Positions 53,629 through 62,575 of a stretch of DNA of 64,000 bases are shown here, piece by piece. The DNA comes from an uncultured Methylocystaceae bacterium (lineage in GTDB: Bacteria > Pseudomonadota > Alphaproteobacteria > Rhizobiales > Beijerinckiaceae), in the NCBI GenBank assembly GCA_937870755.1, contig CALMZV010000146.1, forward strand, positions 83,139 through 147,138. Direction: 5' to 3'. Below the pieces are notes generated by a model that did not search any database, was not told the DNA's origin, and saw nothing but the letters and a program-made list of their open reading frames with translations. The position numbers and the translations under genes were made by a program. Each line of letters starts with the position of its first letter. Within the stretch, counting starts at the first letter, position 1.

Positions 53629-54897
53629 TCATCGCATGGCTCCCGCGACCGTCAAAGCGCAGCGCTCGGCGCGGTCACGGATCATGTTGGCAAACTGCTC
53701 GATAGCCGTTCGGTCCAACTCGGGGCGCGAAAGCTCCTCTGCGACGGCGGTTGCTTTCTCCAGGACGCCTTTGCTGATCTCCGCAACCCGTCGTCGTATC
53801 AGCGGCAGACCGAGACTTGTGTCCGCCGCGAACGCTGCCCACCCCTTCGCGTCCAGTTCGGCAAGCGTCGCCCGTTTCCCGATCTTCATGGCAAATTTCG
53901 GCGAGAGATTGGGGTAGGCAACCGTTGCCAGCAAGTCATAGAGCGGGGCGAGGCGTGGACCTTCGGCGTCGTAGAGGATCGAGAAATTCTTGCCGTGGGC
54001 GTCGGCGTTCCCGGCGATCACATTGAAGATCACGGCATCGAGGAGCTTCAGCACATCCACAGCGGGCCTTGCGGCGACGCGGCGGAGCAGCGCGAAGCAA
54101 TCCTTGAACGTCGGGCCGCCCTCGCTGGCGTACTTGGTCTCCGGCGGCACGCCGAGCGCCTGGCAGAAATCCTCCTGATGGATCCGGCGCACGAAGCCAT
54201 CGTCGCCGGTGGCGCGGTCATAGCGCTGAACCAGCAGAAACGTTCGATCCTGCACGGTCCGCGGCTCCACAGGGGCAACATCGAGGCCGATCGCAGCGGC
54301 AAGGCGCATCACGAACGCCTCGTTCTCGGTCGTGGCAACGAACCGCGATATTGGCGGTTTGAGAATATGCGTCGTCGGCTGGCCCGGCGCAGGCAAGGCC
54401 ACCACGCCATCCACCAGAACCACCGGAACCTTCGATTGCGCGCCAGCGAGAGAGAGCCGCAGGCCTTCCTCGCCCGCAAGCAATGGGCGGACGGGCAGCG
54501 CGTCCAGCACCCGGATCAAGCCTGCATCGTCAAGCGGGGTTGGCCGTTGATCGGGGGCAGGAGTGGTCGGACCTTCGCCGGGCGGCAGAAGCTGGAGCGC
54601 GCCTGCCACATCGCCGCCGAGGCGATCAAGAAGGGCGAAATCATTAGCGCGCGACACGCCGAGTGCCTGAGCCGCAGCGTCGCGCTGGCTTTCCTCCGGC
54701 AAGAGGCCGCCGAAAAACGGTCTGCACTCGCGACGACTGAACGGCTCCGCCCGCTTTGGCAGCGAAGCGGACAACGGCTGCGCCTCCTCATCACTCAGCC
54801 ACTCCGGCGCATAGGCAAAGCCGAGTTCACCATGCTTGTCCTGCGTCAGCTGGCCTATCAGGCGCCCGTCCCACCAGATGTCCAGGGTGCGCGTCAT
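53629..54897 (-). CDS. hipA: HipA-type serine/threonine kinase toxin
   Basis: This 422-aa HipA kinase has the ATP-binding loop in SLAGAQSKVP, the catalytic NADAHGKNFS and the metal-binding YDLLAT. The N-terminal HipA_N domain begins with LDIWWDGRLIGQL. The gene starts at the ATG at 54897, which overlaps the hipB stop. HipA-like toxins phosphorylate aminoacyl-tRNA synthetases to trigger persistence. The pair is oriented against the flanking ICE genes, marking it as an insertion in the copG-trbB interval. Confidence 0.92.
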   Translation of the reverse strand: MTRTLDIWWDGRLIGQLTQDKHGELGFAYAPEWLSDEEAQPLSASLPKRAEPFSRRECRPFFGGLLPEESQRDAAAQALGVSRANDFALLDRLGGDVAGALQLLPPGEGPTTPAPDQRPTPLDDAGLIRVLDALPVRPLLAGEEGLRLSLAGAQSKVPVVLVDGVVALPAPGQPTTHILKPPISRFVATTENEAFVMRLAAAIGLDVAPVEPRTVQDRTFLLVQRYDRATGDDGFVRRIHQEDFCQALGVPPETKYASEGGPTFKDCFALLRRVAARPAVDVLKLLDAVIFNVIAGNADAHGKNFSILYDAEGPRLAPLYDLLATVAYPNLSPKFAMKIGKRATLAELDAKGWAAFAADTSLGLPLIRRRVAEISKGVLEKATAVAEELSRPELDRTAIEQFANMIRDRAERCALTVAGAMR

Positions 54898-55136
54898 GCC
54901 TTCCGCGCTCCTTTGGGCTCGGGCGGCCGTGTGATATCGAGCGAGCATCCGAGTGCAGCGAGGACTTGAAGCGTCTTGCCGATCTGCGCGGTCGGCTTGC
55001 CGGCCTCGAGATCGACGATGAAGCGCAGGCCGACGCCAGCTGCGCCGGCAAGCTCGTCTTGCCGCAAGCCAGCGGCCTTGCGGGTTGTCCGAACAATGTC
55101 GCCGATCTCGGCGGTGGTGAGGTTGCGCCTGGCCAT
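54894..55136 (-). CDS. hipB: HipB-type antitoxin (XRE HTH)
   Basis: This 80-aa XRE protein contains IGDIVRTTRKAAGLRQDELAGAAGVGLRFIVDLEAGK, the typical HipB HTH. The ATG at 55136 starts the conserved MARRNLT; longer in-frame starts run through the operators. Its stop overlaps the hipA start (ATGA). It would bind the three palindromes immediately upstream and neutralise HipA. Confidence 0.9.
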   Translation of the reverse strand: MARRNLTTAEIGDIVRTTRKAAGLRQDELAGAAGVGLRFIVDLEAGKPTAQIGKTLQVLAALGCSLDITRPPEPKGARKA

Positions 55137-55140
55137 GATA

Positions 55141-55255
55141 TTTACCGAACGGGAAAGTATCATGGATTTCTGAAGAATGTCTATAAGAATTTCCCGCTCG
55201 GGAAAGCCTGCGTGTTGGGGTAGCTCCCGGGTCTGAATTATTCCCGCTCGGGAAA
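55141..55255 (-). promoter_or_regulatory. Three evenly spaced HipB operators and hipBA promoter
   Basis: Three near-identical palindromes of the form TTTCCCG-N2-CGGGAAA lie at 55141-55156, 55190-55205 and 55240-55255; the first has one changed base. Centres are 49 and 50 bp apart, close to five helical turns. A minus-strand promoter (TAGACA, 16 nt, GATACT) fits between the first two. Autorepression by HipB with DNA looping or cooperative binding is inferred. Confidence 0.7.
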
Positions 55256-55438
55256 ACGAGCCAATCAGGAGCCGCAAACGCTGCCGTGGCTCGACGCCGG
55301 TCCGCCGATCACCTGTCTTTCTTCGCCACAGTACGGTGACCCCTTGAGCGTTGTTGCAACGCCCCAATTCCTGCCTTTCTTACTCATCCCCGATCCAGGG
55401 CCGTGCGTCGCGCGGGCCCGCAAGCGAACGGGGACGAC

Positions 55439-56428
55439 GTGGCGGTCAACCATCAGCAATCGGAAGCAGCTTCCCGCGGCGCACGCATGTTGCGCACCGC
55501 GCTGGGGCCTGCGGTCGCCCGATTCCTGGAAGACCCCGCGATCGTCGAGGTCATGCTCAACCCCGATGGGCGGCTCTGGGTCGACCGGCTCTCTGACGGC
55601 CTGTCCGATACGGGAGAGCGACTTTCGGCGGCCGATGGCGAACGCATCATCCGCCTCGTCGCCCATCATGTCGGTGCCGAGGTGCATGACCGTCGGCCGC
55701 GTGTCTCGGCCGAGCTGCCCGAAACCGGCGAGCGCTTCGAGGGCCTGCTGCCGCCGGTCGTGACGGCTCCGGTCTTCGCAATTCGCAAGCCTGCCGTCGC
55801 CGTCTTCACGCTCGACGACTATGTCGCCGCCAGCATCATGACGGCCGACCAGGCCGACATCCTCCGGCAGGCGGTCGCAGCGCGCGCCAACATCCTCGTC
55901 GCCGGCGGAACCAGCACCGGCAAGACCACGCTGACCAATGCCCTGCTGGCCGAGGTCGCGAAGACAACCGACCGCGTCATCGTCATCGAAGACACCCGCG
56001 AGCTGCAATGCCGGGCGCAGAACATCATCGCCATGCGCACCAAGGACGGCGTCGCGACCCTGTCCGACCTGGTGCGCTCCTCGCTGCGGCTGCGGCCGGA
56101 TCGGATCCCGATCGGTGAAGTGCGTGGGGCTGAGGCGCTCGATCTCCTGAAGGCCTGGGGCACCGGTCATCCCGGCGGGATCGGCACGATCCACGCGGGC
56201 ACCGCGCTCGGCGCGCTGCGCCGCCTCGAGCAGCTCATCCAGGAAGCTGTCGTCACCGTCCCCCGGGCGCTGATCGCCGAGACCATCGATCTGGTGGCCG
56301 TGCTCTCCGGCCGCGGCGCTGCGCGGCGTCTCGCCGAACTCGCCCGCGTCGAAGGGCTCGGGACGGACACCGACTACCGCCTTTCCCCCGCAACCCAGCC
56401 TCCCGACCCACAAGGAGAACCCGCATGA
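55439..56428 (+). CDS. trbB: TrbB, VirB11-type ATPase
   Basis: This is a 329-aa hexameric traffic ATPase. Walker A is GGTSTGKTT (near residue 157), the Asp box is [10 protein letters not shown], and [15 protein letters not shown] and [13 protein letters not shown] are the VirB11/TrbB signatures. It powers pilus assembly and substrate transfer. The GTG at 55439 ([11 protein letters not shown]) is chosen with GGGGA upstream; a GTG at 55403 is also open. It starts the trb operon, whose genes overlap throughout. Confidence 0.94.
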   Translation: MAVNHQQSEAASRGARMLRTALGPAVARFLEDPAIVEVMLNPDGRLWVDRLSDGLSDTGERLSAADGERIIRLVAHHVGAEVHDRRPRVSAELPETGERFEGLLPPVVTAPVFAIRKPAVAVFTLDDYVAASIMTADQADILRQAVAARANILVAGGTSTGKTTLTNALLAEVAKTTDRVIVIEDTRELQCRAQNIIAMRTKDGVATLSDLVRSSLRLRPDRIPIGEVRGAEALDLLKAWGTGHPGGIGTIHAGTALGALRRLEQLIQEAVVTVPRALIAETIDLVAVLSGRGAARRLAELARVEGLGTDTDYRLSPATQPPDPQGEPA

Positions 56429-56757
56429 TCCGACATATCGCGCGCGGCCATCACCGCCTCGCGACCGCCGCCACTGCGCTGACCCTGAGCTTTCTTCTGG
56501 CGCCCGCCGCCCATGCATCGGGCTCCTCGATGCCCTGGGAAGCGCCACTGCAGTCCATCCTCCAGTCGATCGAGGGGCCGGTCGCCAAGATCATCGCGGT
56601 CATCATCATCATCGTCACCGGCCTGACGCTGGCATTCGGCGACACGAGCGGAGGATTTCGGCGCCTCATCCAGATCGTCTTCGGCCTGTCGATCGCCTTC
56701 GCGGCGTCCAGCTTCTTCCTGTCGTTCTTCTCGTTCGGCGGCGGGGCGCTCGTCTGA
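56425..56757 (+). CDS. trbC: TrbC, conjugative pilin
   Basis: This is a 110-aa prepilin. A signal peptide ends at APAAHAS, followed by two transmembrane segments (IIAVIIIIVTGLTLAF and LIQIVFGLSIAFAASSFF). IncP-type TrbC is processed by a signal peptidase and cyclised by TraF (gene at 43566). The start overlaps the trbB stop (ATGA). Confidence 0.92.
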   Translation: MIRHIARGHHRLATAATALTLSFLLAPAAHASGSSMPWEAPLQSILQSIEGPVAKIIAVIIIIVTGLTLAFGDTSGGFRRLIQIVFGLSIAFAASSFFLSFFSFGGGALV

Positions 56758-57038
56758 TGGCGGGCCTCCTGCATCATCCCGATGAGGTCGCGGGCTTCTC
56801 GGTTCCGGTCCACCGCGCGCTGACCGAGCATATCCTGCTGGGCGGCGCACCACGCAGCATCGCCATCATGAACGGCACACTCGCCGGCGCTGTCGGTCTC
56901 GGCTTGCGGCTATGGCTGGTCGGTCTCCTCATTTGGGCGATCGGCCATTTCGCTGCCGTTTGGGCAGCAAAGCGCGATCCGCTCTTTGTCGAAGTGGGCC
57001 GCCGGCATCTGCGCATTCCGGGCCATCTCACGGTCTGA
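56757..57038 (+). CDS. trbD: TrbD, VirB3-like membrane protein
   Basis: This 93-aa protein has the TrbD start (GFSVPVHRALTEHILLGGAPRSIAIMNGT) and one to two membrane segments (GLGLRLWLVGLLIWAIGHFAAVWAA). It anchors TrbE in the inner membrane. The ATG is in the trbC stop (TGATG). Confidence 0.92.
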   Translation: MAGLLHHPDEVAGFSVPVHRALTEHILLGGAPRSIAIMNGTLAGAVGLGLRLWLVGLLIWAIGHFAAVWAAKRDPLFVEVGRRHLRIPGHLTV

Positions 57039-57047
57039 GGCGTGGCC

Positions 57048-59486
57048 ATGATGAACCTCGCCGAATACCGCCGTACCGCAACCCGTCTCGCTGATTTCCT
57101 GCCATGGGCGGCGCTGGTCGGCGAAGGCGTCGTGCTCAACAAGGATGGCAGCTTCCAGCGCACCGCGCGCTTTCGCGGTCCCGATCTCGACTCAGCTGTG
57201 GCCGCCGAACTGGTGGCCGTCGCCAGTCGCCTCAACAACGCCTTCCGGCGTTTGGGGTCGGGCTGGGCGATCTTCGTCGAAGCGCAGCGTCACGAAGCCG
57301 CCTCCTATCCGGCAAGCCGCTTCGCGGACGCCGCCTCCGCCCTCGTCGATGCGGAGCGCAAGGCTGACTTCGAGGAAGCGGGCGCGCATTACGAGTCGAG
57401 CTACTTCCTGACTTTCCTGCATCTCCCGCCCGCCGAGGACGCCGCGCGGGCGGAGACCTGGCTCTACGAGGGTCGCCAACAGTCCGGCGTCGATCCCCAT
57501 GAAGCCCTCGCGGCCTTCATTGACCGCACCAACCGTGTCCTCCAGCTCGTCGATGGCTTCATGCCGGAATGCCGTTGGCTCGATGACGCCGAGACCCTGA
57601 CTTACCTGCACGCGACCGTCTCAACGAAGCGCCACCGCGTCCGCGTGCCCGAAACGCCGATCTACCTCGATGCACTTCTCGCCGATGAGCCGCTGACCGG
57701 CGGCCTCGAGCCGCGGCTCGGCGCCGCCCACCTGCGCGTGCTGACGATCAACGGCTTTCCGACCGCGACGACTCCAGGGATTCTCGACGATCTCAACCGG
57801 CTCGCCTTTCCCTATCGCTGGTCCACGCGGGCGATCCTTCTCGACAAGACGGACGCCACGAAGCTGCTGACGCGCATCCGGCGGCAGTGGTTCGCCAAGC
57901 GCAAGTCCATCGCCGCGATCCTCAAGGAAGTGATGACCAACGAGGCCTCCGCGCTCGTCGACACGGATGCTGCGAACAAGGCGGCAGATGCCGACATGGC
58001 CTTGCAGGAGCTTGGCGCCGACTATGCCGGTCAGGCCTATGTGACCGCCACCGTCACCGTCTGGGACGCCGATCCGCGCACCGCCGACGAGAAGCTGCGC
58101 CTCGTGGAAAAGGTGATCCAGGGCCGCGACTTCACCGCGATGTCCGAGACCATCAACGCCGTCGATGCCTGGCTCGGGTCGCTGCCGGGCCACGTCTACG
58201 CCAACGTCCGCCAGCCCCCGATCTCCACCTTGAACCTCGCCCACATGATCCCGCTTTCGGCGGTCTGGGCCGGGCCGGAAGGGGACGAGCATTTCGGCGC
58301 GCCGCCACTGCTTTACGGCAAGACGGAGGGCAGCACGCCGTTTCGCTTTTCGCTGCATGTCGGCGACGTCGGCCACACACTGGTCGTCGGACCGACAGGC
58401 GCGGGCAAGTCCGTGCTGCTCGCGCTTATCGCACTTCAGTTCCGGCGCTATCCGAACGCCCAAGTCTTCGCCTTCGATTTCGGCGGCTCCATCCGCGCGG
58501 CAGCGCTCGCCATGGGAGGCGATTGGCACGACCTCGGTGGCAGCCTGACGGACGGCGCCGCGTCGTCGGTCTCCCTTCAGCCGCTCGCACGCGTTCACGA
58601 GACCCATGAGCGTGCCTGGTCAGCCGACTGGGTCGCGGCGATCCTTGCCCGCGAGGGCGTCACGATCACGCCGGAGGTGAAGGAACATCTCTGGACAGCA
58701 CTGACCTCGCTGGCGTCCGCGCCGATCCCCGAACGCACGTTGACGGGCCTCGCCGTCCTCCTCCAGTCGAACGATCTCAAGCAGGCGTTGCGACCCTATT
58801 GCGTGGGCGGTGCCTATGGACGGCTGCTGGATGCCGAAGGCGAGCAGCTGGGGGAAGCCGCAGTCCAGGCCTTTGAAACCGAGGGGCTGATCGGCGGCGG
58901 CGCGGCGCCAGCGGTTCTCGCTTATCTCTTCCATCGGATCGGCGACCGTCTGGATGGACGGCCCACGCTTCTGATTGTCGACGAAGGCTGGCTCGCGCTC
59001 GACGACGAGGGCTTCGCGGCGCAACTGCGCGAATGGCTGAAGACGCTGCGCAAGAAGAACGCGTCCGTCGTCTTCGCAACCCAGTCGTTGGCCGACATCG
59101 ATGGGAGCGCGATCGCTCCGGCCATCATCGAAAGCTGCCAGACGCGCCTTTTGCTGCCGAACGAACGCGCGATCGAGCCGCAGATCACCGCGATCTACCG
59201 GCGCTTCGGCTTGAACGACCGTCAGATCGAGATCCTCAGCCGGGCCACACCCAAGCGCGACTATTACTGCCAGTCGCGGCGCGGCAACCGGCTGTTCGAG
59301 CTGGGGCTCTCCGAAGTCGCCCTCGCGCTCTGCGCGGCATCCTCGAAAACCGATCAGGCCGCCATCGAGGCGATCCTCGCCGAGCATGGCCGCGACGGCT
59401 TCCTGCCCGCCTGGCTGCGCGCCCGCGATGTCGGATGGGCTGCCGACCTCATCCCCGACCTCACCAACCTGGAGCCCAAGCCATGA
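57048..59486 (+). CDS. trbE: TrbE, VirB4-type ATPase
   Basis: This 812-aa ATPase has Walker A GPTGAGKS at residues 448-455 and Walker B LLIVDEGWLALDD near 640-650, with the N-terminal CagE/TrbE/VirB domain before them. It energises the Trb channel and may pull pilin from the membrane. I choose the ATG at 57048, 7 nt after GAGG; a GTG at 57042 is an alternative. Full length with no interruptions. Its stop overlaps the trbJ ATG. Confidence 0.95.
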   Translation: MMNLAEYRRTATRLADFLPWAALVGEGVVLNKDGSFQRTARFRGPDLDSAVAAELVAVASRLNNAFRRLGSGWAIFVEAQRHEAASYPASRFADAASALVDAERKADFEEAGAHYESSYFLTFLHLPPAEDAARAETWLYEGRQQSGVDPHEALAAFIDRTNRVLQLVDGFMPECRWLDDAETLTYLHATVSTKRHRVRVPETPIYLDALLADEPLTGGLEPRLGAAHLRVLTINGFPTATTPGILDDLNRLAFPYRWSTRAILLDKTDATKLLTRIRRQWFAKRKSIAAILKEVMTNEASALVDTDAANKAADADMALQELGADYAGQAYVTATVTVWDADPRTADEKLRLVEKVIQGRDFTAMSETINAVDAWLGSLPGHVYANVRQPPISTLNLAHMIPLSAVWAGPEGDEHFGAPPLLYGKTEGSTPFRFSLHVGDVGHTLVVGPTGAGKSVLLALIALQFRRYPNAQVFAFDFGGSIRAAALAMGGDWHDLGGSLTDGAASSVSLQPLARVHETHERAWSADWVAAILAREGVTITPEVKEHLWTALTSLASAPIPERTLTGLAVLLQSNDLKQALRPYCVGGAYGRLLDAEGEQLGEAAVQAFETEGLIGGGAAPAVLAYLFHRIGDRLDGRPTLLIVDEGWLALDDEGFAAQLREWLKTLRKKNASVVFATQSLADIDGSAIAPAIIESCQTRLLLPNERAIEPQITAIYRRFGLNDRQIEILSRATPKRDYYCQSRRGNRLFELGLSEVALALCAASSKTDQAAIEAILAEHGRDGFLPAWLRARDVGWAADLIPDLTNLEPKP

Positions 59487-60244
59487 TGATCCGACGCTCT
59501 CGCGCGGCGCTGTTCGCCGCAACCATACTCTCGCTGCCCGTCGCTTTCTCGCCCGTGTTTGTTACCCCGGCAGCGGCGCAGTGGGTCGTTTATGATCCGA
59601 CCAACTACGTCCAGAATGTCCTGTCGGCCGCGCGGGCGCTCGAGCAGATCAACAACCAGATCCAGAGCCTCCAGAACGAAGCACAGATGCTGATCAACCA
59701 GGCCCGCAATCTCGCGAGCCTGCCCTATTCCTCGCTTCAGCAGCTCCAGCAATCGGTGCAGCGCACGCAAGCGCTGCTGGGTCAGGCACAGCGCATCGCC
59801 TTCGACGTGCAGCAGATCGATCAGGCCTTTCAGAGCCAGTACGGCAACATCTCACTGTCGACTTCGGATCAGCGTCTCGTCTCCGATGCACGATCGCGCT
59901 GGCAGAACACGGTCGGCGGCCTTCAGGACGCGCTGCGCGTGCAAGCCGGTGTCGTCGGCAACATCGATAGCAACCGCGCCGAGATGGCGGCCCTTGTCGG
60001 GCAGAGCCAGGGTGCGACCGGCGCGCTTCAGGCAACCCAGGCCGGCAACCAGTTGCTTGCATTGCAGGCGCAGCAGCTCGCAGACCTGGTCGCCGTGGTG
60101 GCTGCAAACGGCCGGGCGCAGGCGCTTGTCGATGCCGAGCGCGCCGCAGCCGCCGAACAAGGCCGTGAACAGCGCCGCCGGTTCCTGACGCCCGGCTCCG
60201 GCTATCAGCCCGGCAACGCCCGGATGTTCCCGAACGGCAACTGA
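59483..60244 (+). CDS. trbJ: TrbJ, periplasmic VirB5-like protein
   Basis: This 253-aa secreted protein has a signal peptide ending at TPAAAQ, then the TrbJ opening VVYDPTNYVQNVLSAARALEQINNQIQ. Long Gln-rich coiled coils follow. It is the minor pilus component or adhesin of the Trb system. The start codon lies in the trbE stop region. Confidence 0.92.
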   Translation: MMIRRSRAALFAATILSLPVAFSPVFVTPAAAQWVVYDPTNYVQNVLSAARALEQINNQIQSLQNEAQMLINQARNLASLPYSSLQQLQQSVQRTQALLGQAQRIAFDVQQIDQAFQSQYGNISLSTSDQRLVSDARSRWQNTVGGLQDALRVQAGVVGNIDSNRAEMAALVGQSQGATGALQATQAGNQLLALQAQQLADLVAVVAANGRAQALVDAERAAAAEQGREQRRRFLTPGSGYQPGNARMFPNGN

Positions 60245-60254
60245 GGGCAGCGGG

Positions 60255-60536
60255 ATGGACAGCAAGACGCTGGCCCGCGTGGGCGCAATCATCTTCGTCT
60301 CCGTCGCGATCACGGCAACGGCGATCGAAATGACCCGGAAAGAGGAAAAGCCAGCGGTTCGGCCGACGCCCGTGCTTGAGGAGGCGCCGGACCCGCTGCG
60401 CGAGGGCCAGCGCCGCTGCCAGCAGATGGGGGAAGCCGCGGCCGGGGACAGCGAGTGTCTGCGCATCTGGGCCGAAACCCGCGACCGTTTCCTTGGCACC
60501 CGCACCGCGCCGCGACGCGCCGACGAAGGGCGTTGA
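60255..60536 (+). CDS. trbK: TrbK-alt, putative entry exclusion protein
   Basis: This 93-aa protein has an N-terminal membrane anchor (TLARVGAIIFVSVAITATAIEM) and a soluble part with QRRCQQMGEAAAGDSECLRIWAE, whose two cysteines are typical of the alphaproteobacterial TrbK variant. It is proposed to block redundant transfer into a cell already carrying the element. It lacks the lipobox of IncP TrbK. Confidence 0.85.
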   Translation: MDSKTLARVGAIIFVSVAITATAIEMTRKEEKPAVRPTPVLEEAPDPLREGQRRCQQMGEAAAGDSECLRIWAETRDRFLGTRTAPRRADEGR

Positions 60537-60539
60537 ACC

Positions 60540-61889
60540 ATGGGCGGCAGCGGCGTCATCGACAATTTCCTCGGAGTCTTCACCTCCTACATCGACAGCG
60601 GGTTCGGTCTGCTCGGCGGCGAGGTAGCGTTCATCGCGACGACGCTGATCGTCATCGACGTCACGCTGGCCGCCCTGTTCTGGAGTTGGGGCGCGGACGA
60701 CGACATCATCGCGCGTCTGGTGAAGAAGACGCTGTTTGTGGGCGTCTTCGCCTACATCATCGGCAACTGGAACAACCTCGCGCGGATCGTCTTCGAAAGC
60801 TTTGCCGGCCTCGGACTTCAGGCGTCTGGCACCGGGTTTTCCATCCAGGACCTGATGCGCCCGGGCCGGGTCGCGCAGACGGGTCTCGATGCAGCGAGGC
60901 CGCTGCTCGAATCCATCTCAAACCTGATGGGCTGGATCGCCTTCTTCGAGAACTTCATCCAGATCGCCTGCCTGCTCTTCGCCTGGGCGCTGGTGCTGCT
61001 CGCCTTCTTCATCCTCGCCATCCAGCTCTTCATCACGCTGATCGAATTCAAGCTGACCACATTGGCTGGATTCGTCCTGATCCCGTTCGGCCTGTTCGGG
61101 AAGACCGCCTTCATGGCCGAGCGCGTGCTGGGCAATGTCATCTCGTCTGGGATCAAGGTGCTGGTGCTCGCCGTCATCATCGGCATCGGCTCGACTCTGT
61201 TCAGCCAGTTCACGGCAGGCTTCGGCGGCCAGCCACCGACCATCGACGACGCGATGGCCGTCGTATTGGCGGCGCTGTCGCTTCTTGGTCTCGGCATCTT
61301 CGGTCCGGGTATCGCCAACGGCATCGTGTCCGGCGGCCCGCAACTCGGCGCAGGCTCCGCCATCGGCACCGGCCTCGTCGCGGGCGGCGCAGCCATGGCT
61401 GCCGGCGGCGCGGCCGGGCTCGCCCTGCGCGGTGGCACCAGCGCCATTTCCGGCGGCGCCGTCGCCGTGCGCGGTGGAGCCAGCGCGGCGGGAGCCGCCT
61501 CCGCAGCCTACAGTCTCGGTTCCCTCGGCCAGTCGGGCGCCGCCGGCGTCGCGTCAGGCCTCGGCGGCGTCGCACGAGCGGCCGGCGGCGCGGCAGCCTC
61601 TCCGCTGCGCCGGGCCGCGCAAAGCGTTCGCTCGAGCTTCGCCGACGGCGTCAAAAGCGGCTTCGGCGCCACCGGCGGCTCCTCGAGCATGGGAACGGTC
61701 GCGAATGATGCCGGTTCGGCCGCACCGGCAGCCACAGGCTCGGCCGCCAGCCCGCCGGCGTGGGCGCAACGCATGCGGCGTGGGCAGACCATGAGCCACG
61801 GCGTCACGCTCGCGGCACACGCGATCCGATCGGGCGACAGCCATGGCGGCGGCTCTTCCATCAATCTCTCCGGAGGCGACCGCACATGA
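60540..61889 (+). CDS. trbL: TrbL, VirB6-like polytopic membrane protein
   Basis: This 449-aa protein has six or more transmembrane segments in residues 20-270 (VAFIATTLIVIDVTLAALFW, LVLLAFFILAIQLFITLIEF, VLVLAVIIGIGSTLF and others). A long Ala/Gly-rich tail from residue 275 on is typical of TrbL. It forms the inner-membrane channel. It starts 3 nt after trbK; its stop overlaps the trbF start. Confidence 0.93.
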   Translation: MGGSGVIDNFLGVFTSYIDSGFGLLGGEVAFIATTLIVIDVTLAALFWSWGADDDIIARLVKKTLFVGVFAYIIGNWNNLARIVFESFAGLGLQASGTGFSIQDLMRPGRVAQTGLDAARPLLESISNLMGWIAFFENFIQIACLLFAWALVLLAFFILAIQLFITLIEFKLTTLAGFVLIPFGLFGKTAFMAERVLGNVISSGIKVLVLAVIIGIGSTLFSQFTAGFGGQPPTIDDAMAVVLAALSLLGLGIFGPGIANGIVSGGPQLGAGSAIGTGLVAGGAAMAAGGAAGLALRGGTSAISGGAVAVRGGASAAGAASAAYSLGSLGQSGAAGVASGLGGVARAAGGAAASPLRRAAQSVRSSFADGVKSGFGATGGSSSMGTVANDAGSAAPAATGSAASPPAWAQRMRRGQTMSHGVTLAAHAIRSGDSHGGGSSINLSGGDRT

Positions 61890-62575
61890 GCTTCTTCAAG
61901 CGACCCGCAACCCACTATGGCAAAACGCCGGAGCCCGAGACGCCGTATCAGCGCGCAGCGCAGATCTGGGACGATCGGATCGGTTCAGCGCGTGTCCAGG
62001 CCCGAAACTGGCGGCTCATGGCCTTCGGCTGCCTGATCCTCTCCGCCGGCTTCGCCGCCGCGCTGGTCTGGCAGTCGGCGCGCGGGACCATCGTCCCGTG
62101 GGTGGTCCAGGTCGACAATCTCGGCCAGGCGCAGGCGGTCGCGCCAGCGCAGGCCGACTACCGCCCCACCGACCCGCAGGTGGCCTGGCATCTGGCGCGG
62201 TTCATCGAGCAGGTCCGCTCGATCCCGGCCGACGCCATCGTCGTGCGGCAGAATTGGCTGCGCGCCTACGAGTTCACGACCGATCGCGGCGCGGCGGCCC
62301 TCAACGACTTCGCCCGCGCCAACGATCCGTTCACCCGCGTCGGGAAGCAACAGGTGTCGATCGAGGTGTCGAGCGTGATCCGCGCGTCGCCTGACAGCTT
62401 CCGCGTTGCCTGGACCGAACGCCAGTACGAGAACGGCCAGCTCTCCACGACACAGCGCTGGACGGCCATCCTAACCATTGTGATCCAACCCCCGCGCGAC
62501 GCAGAGCGGCTGCGGGCCAACCCGCTTGGGATCTACGTCAACGCCATCAACTGGTCGCGGGAGATGGGGCAATGA
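61886..62575 (+). CDS. trbF: TrbF, VirB8-like protein
   Basis: This 229-aa bitopic protein has a short cytoplasmic N-terminus (KRPATHYGKTPEPETPYQRAAQIWDDR), one transmembrane helix (LMAFGCLILSAGFAAALVW) and a periplasmic NTF2-like domain. ATGA overlaps at both ends. It is an assembly factor of the channel. The start ATG at 61886 is preceded by CGGAGG. Confidence 0.94.
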   Translation: MSFFKRPATHYGKTPEPETPYQRAAQIWDDRIGSARVQARNWRLMAFGCLILSAGFAAALVWQSARGTIVPWVVQVDNLGQAQAVAPAQADYRPTDPQVAWHLARFIEQVRSIPADAIVVRQNWLRAYEFTTDRGAAALNDFARANDPFTRVGKQQVSIEVSSVIRASPDSFRVAWTERQYENGQLSTTQRWTAILTIVIQPPRDAERLRANPLGIYVNAINWSREMGQ

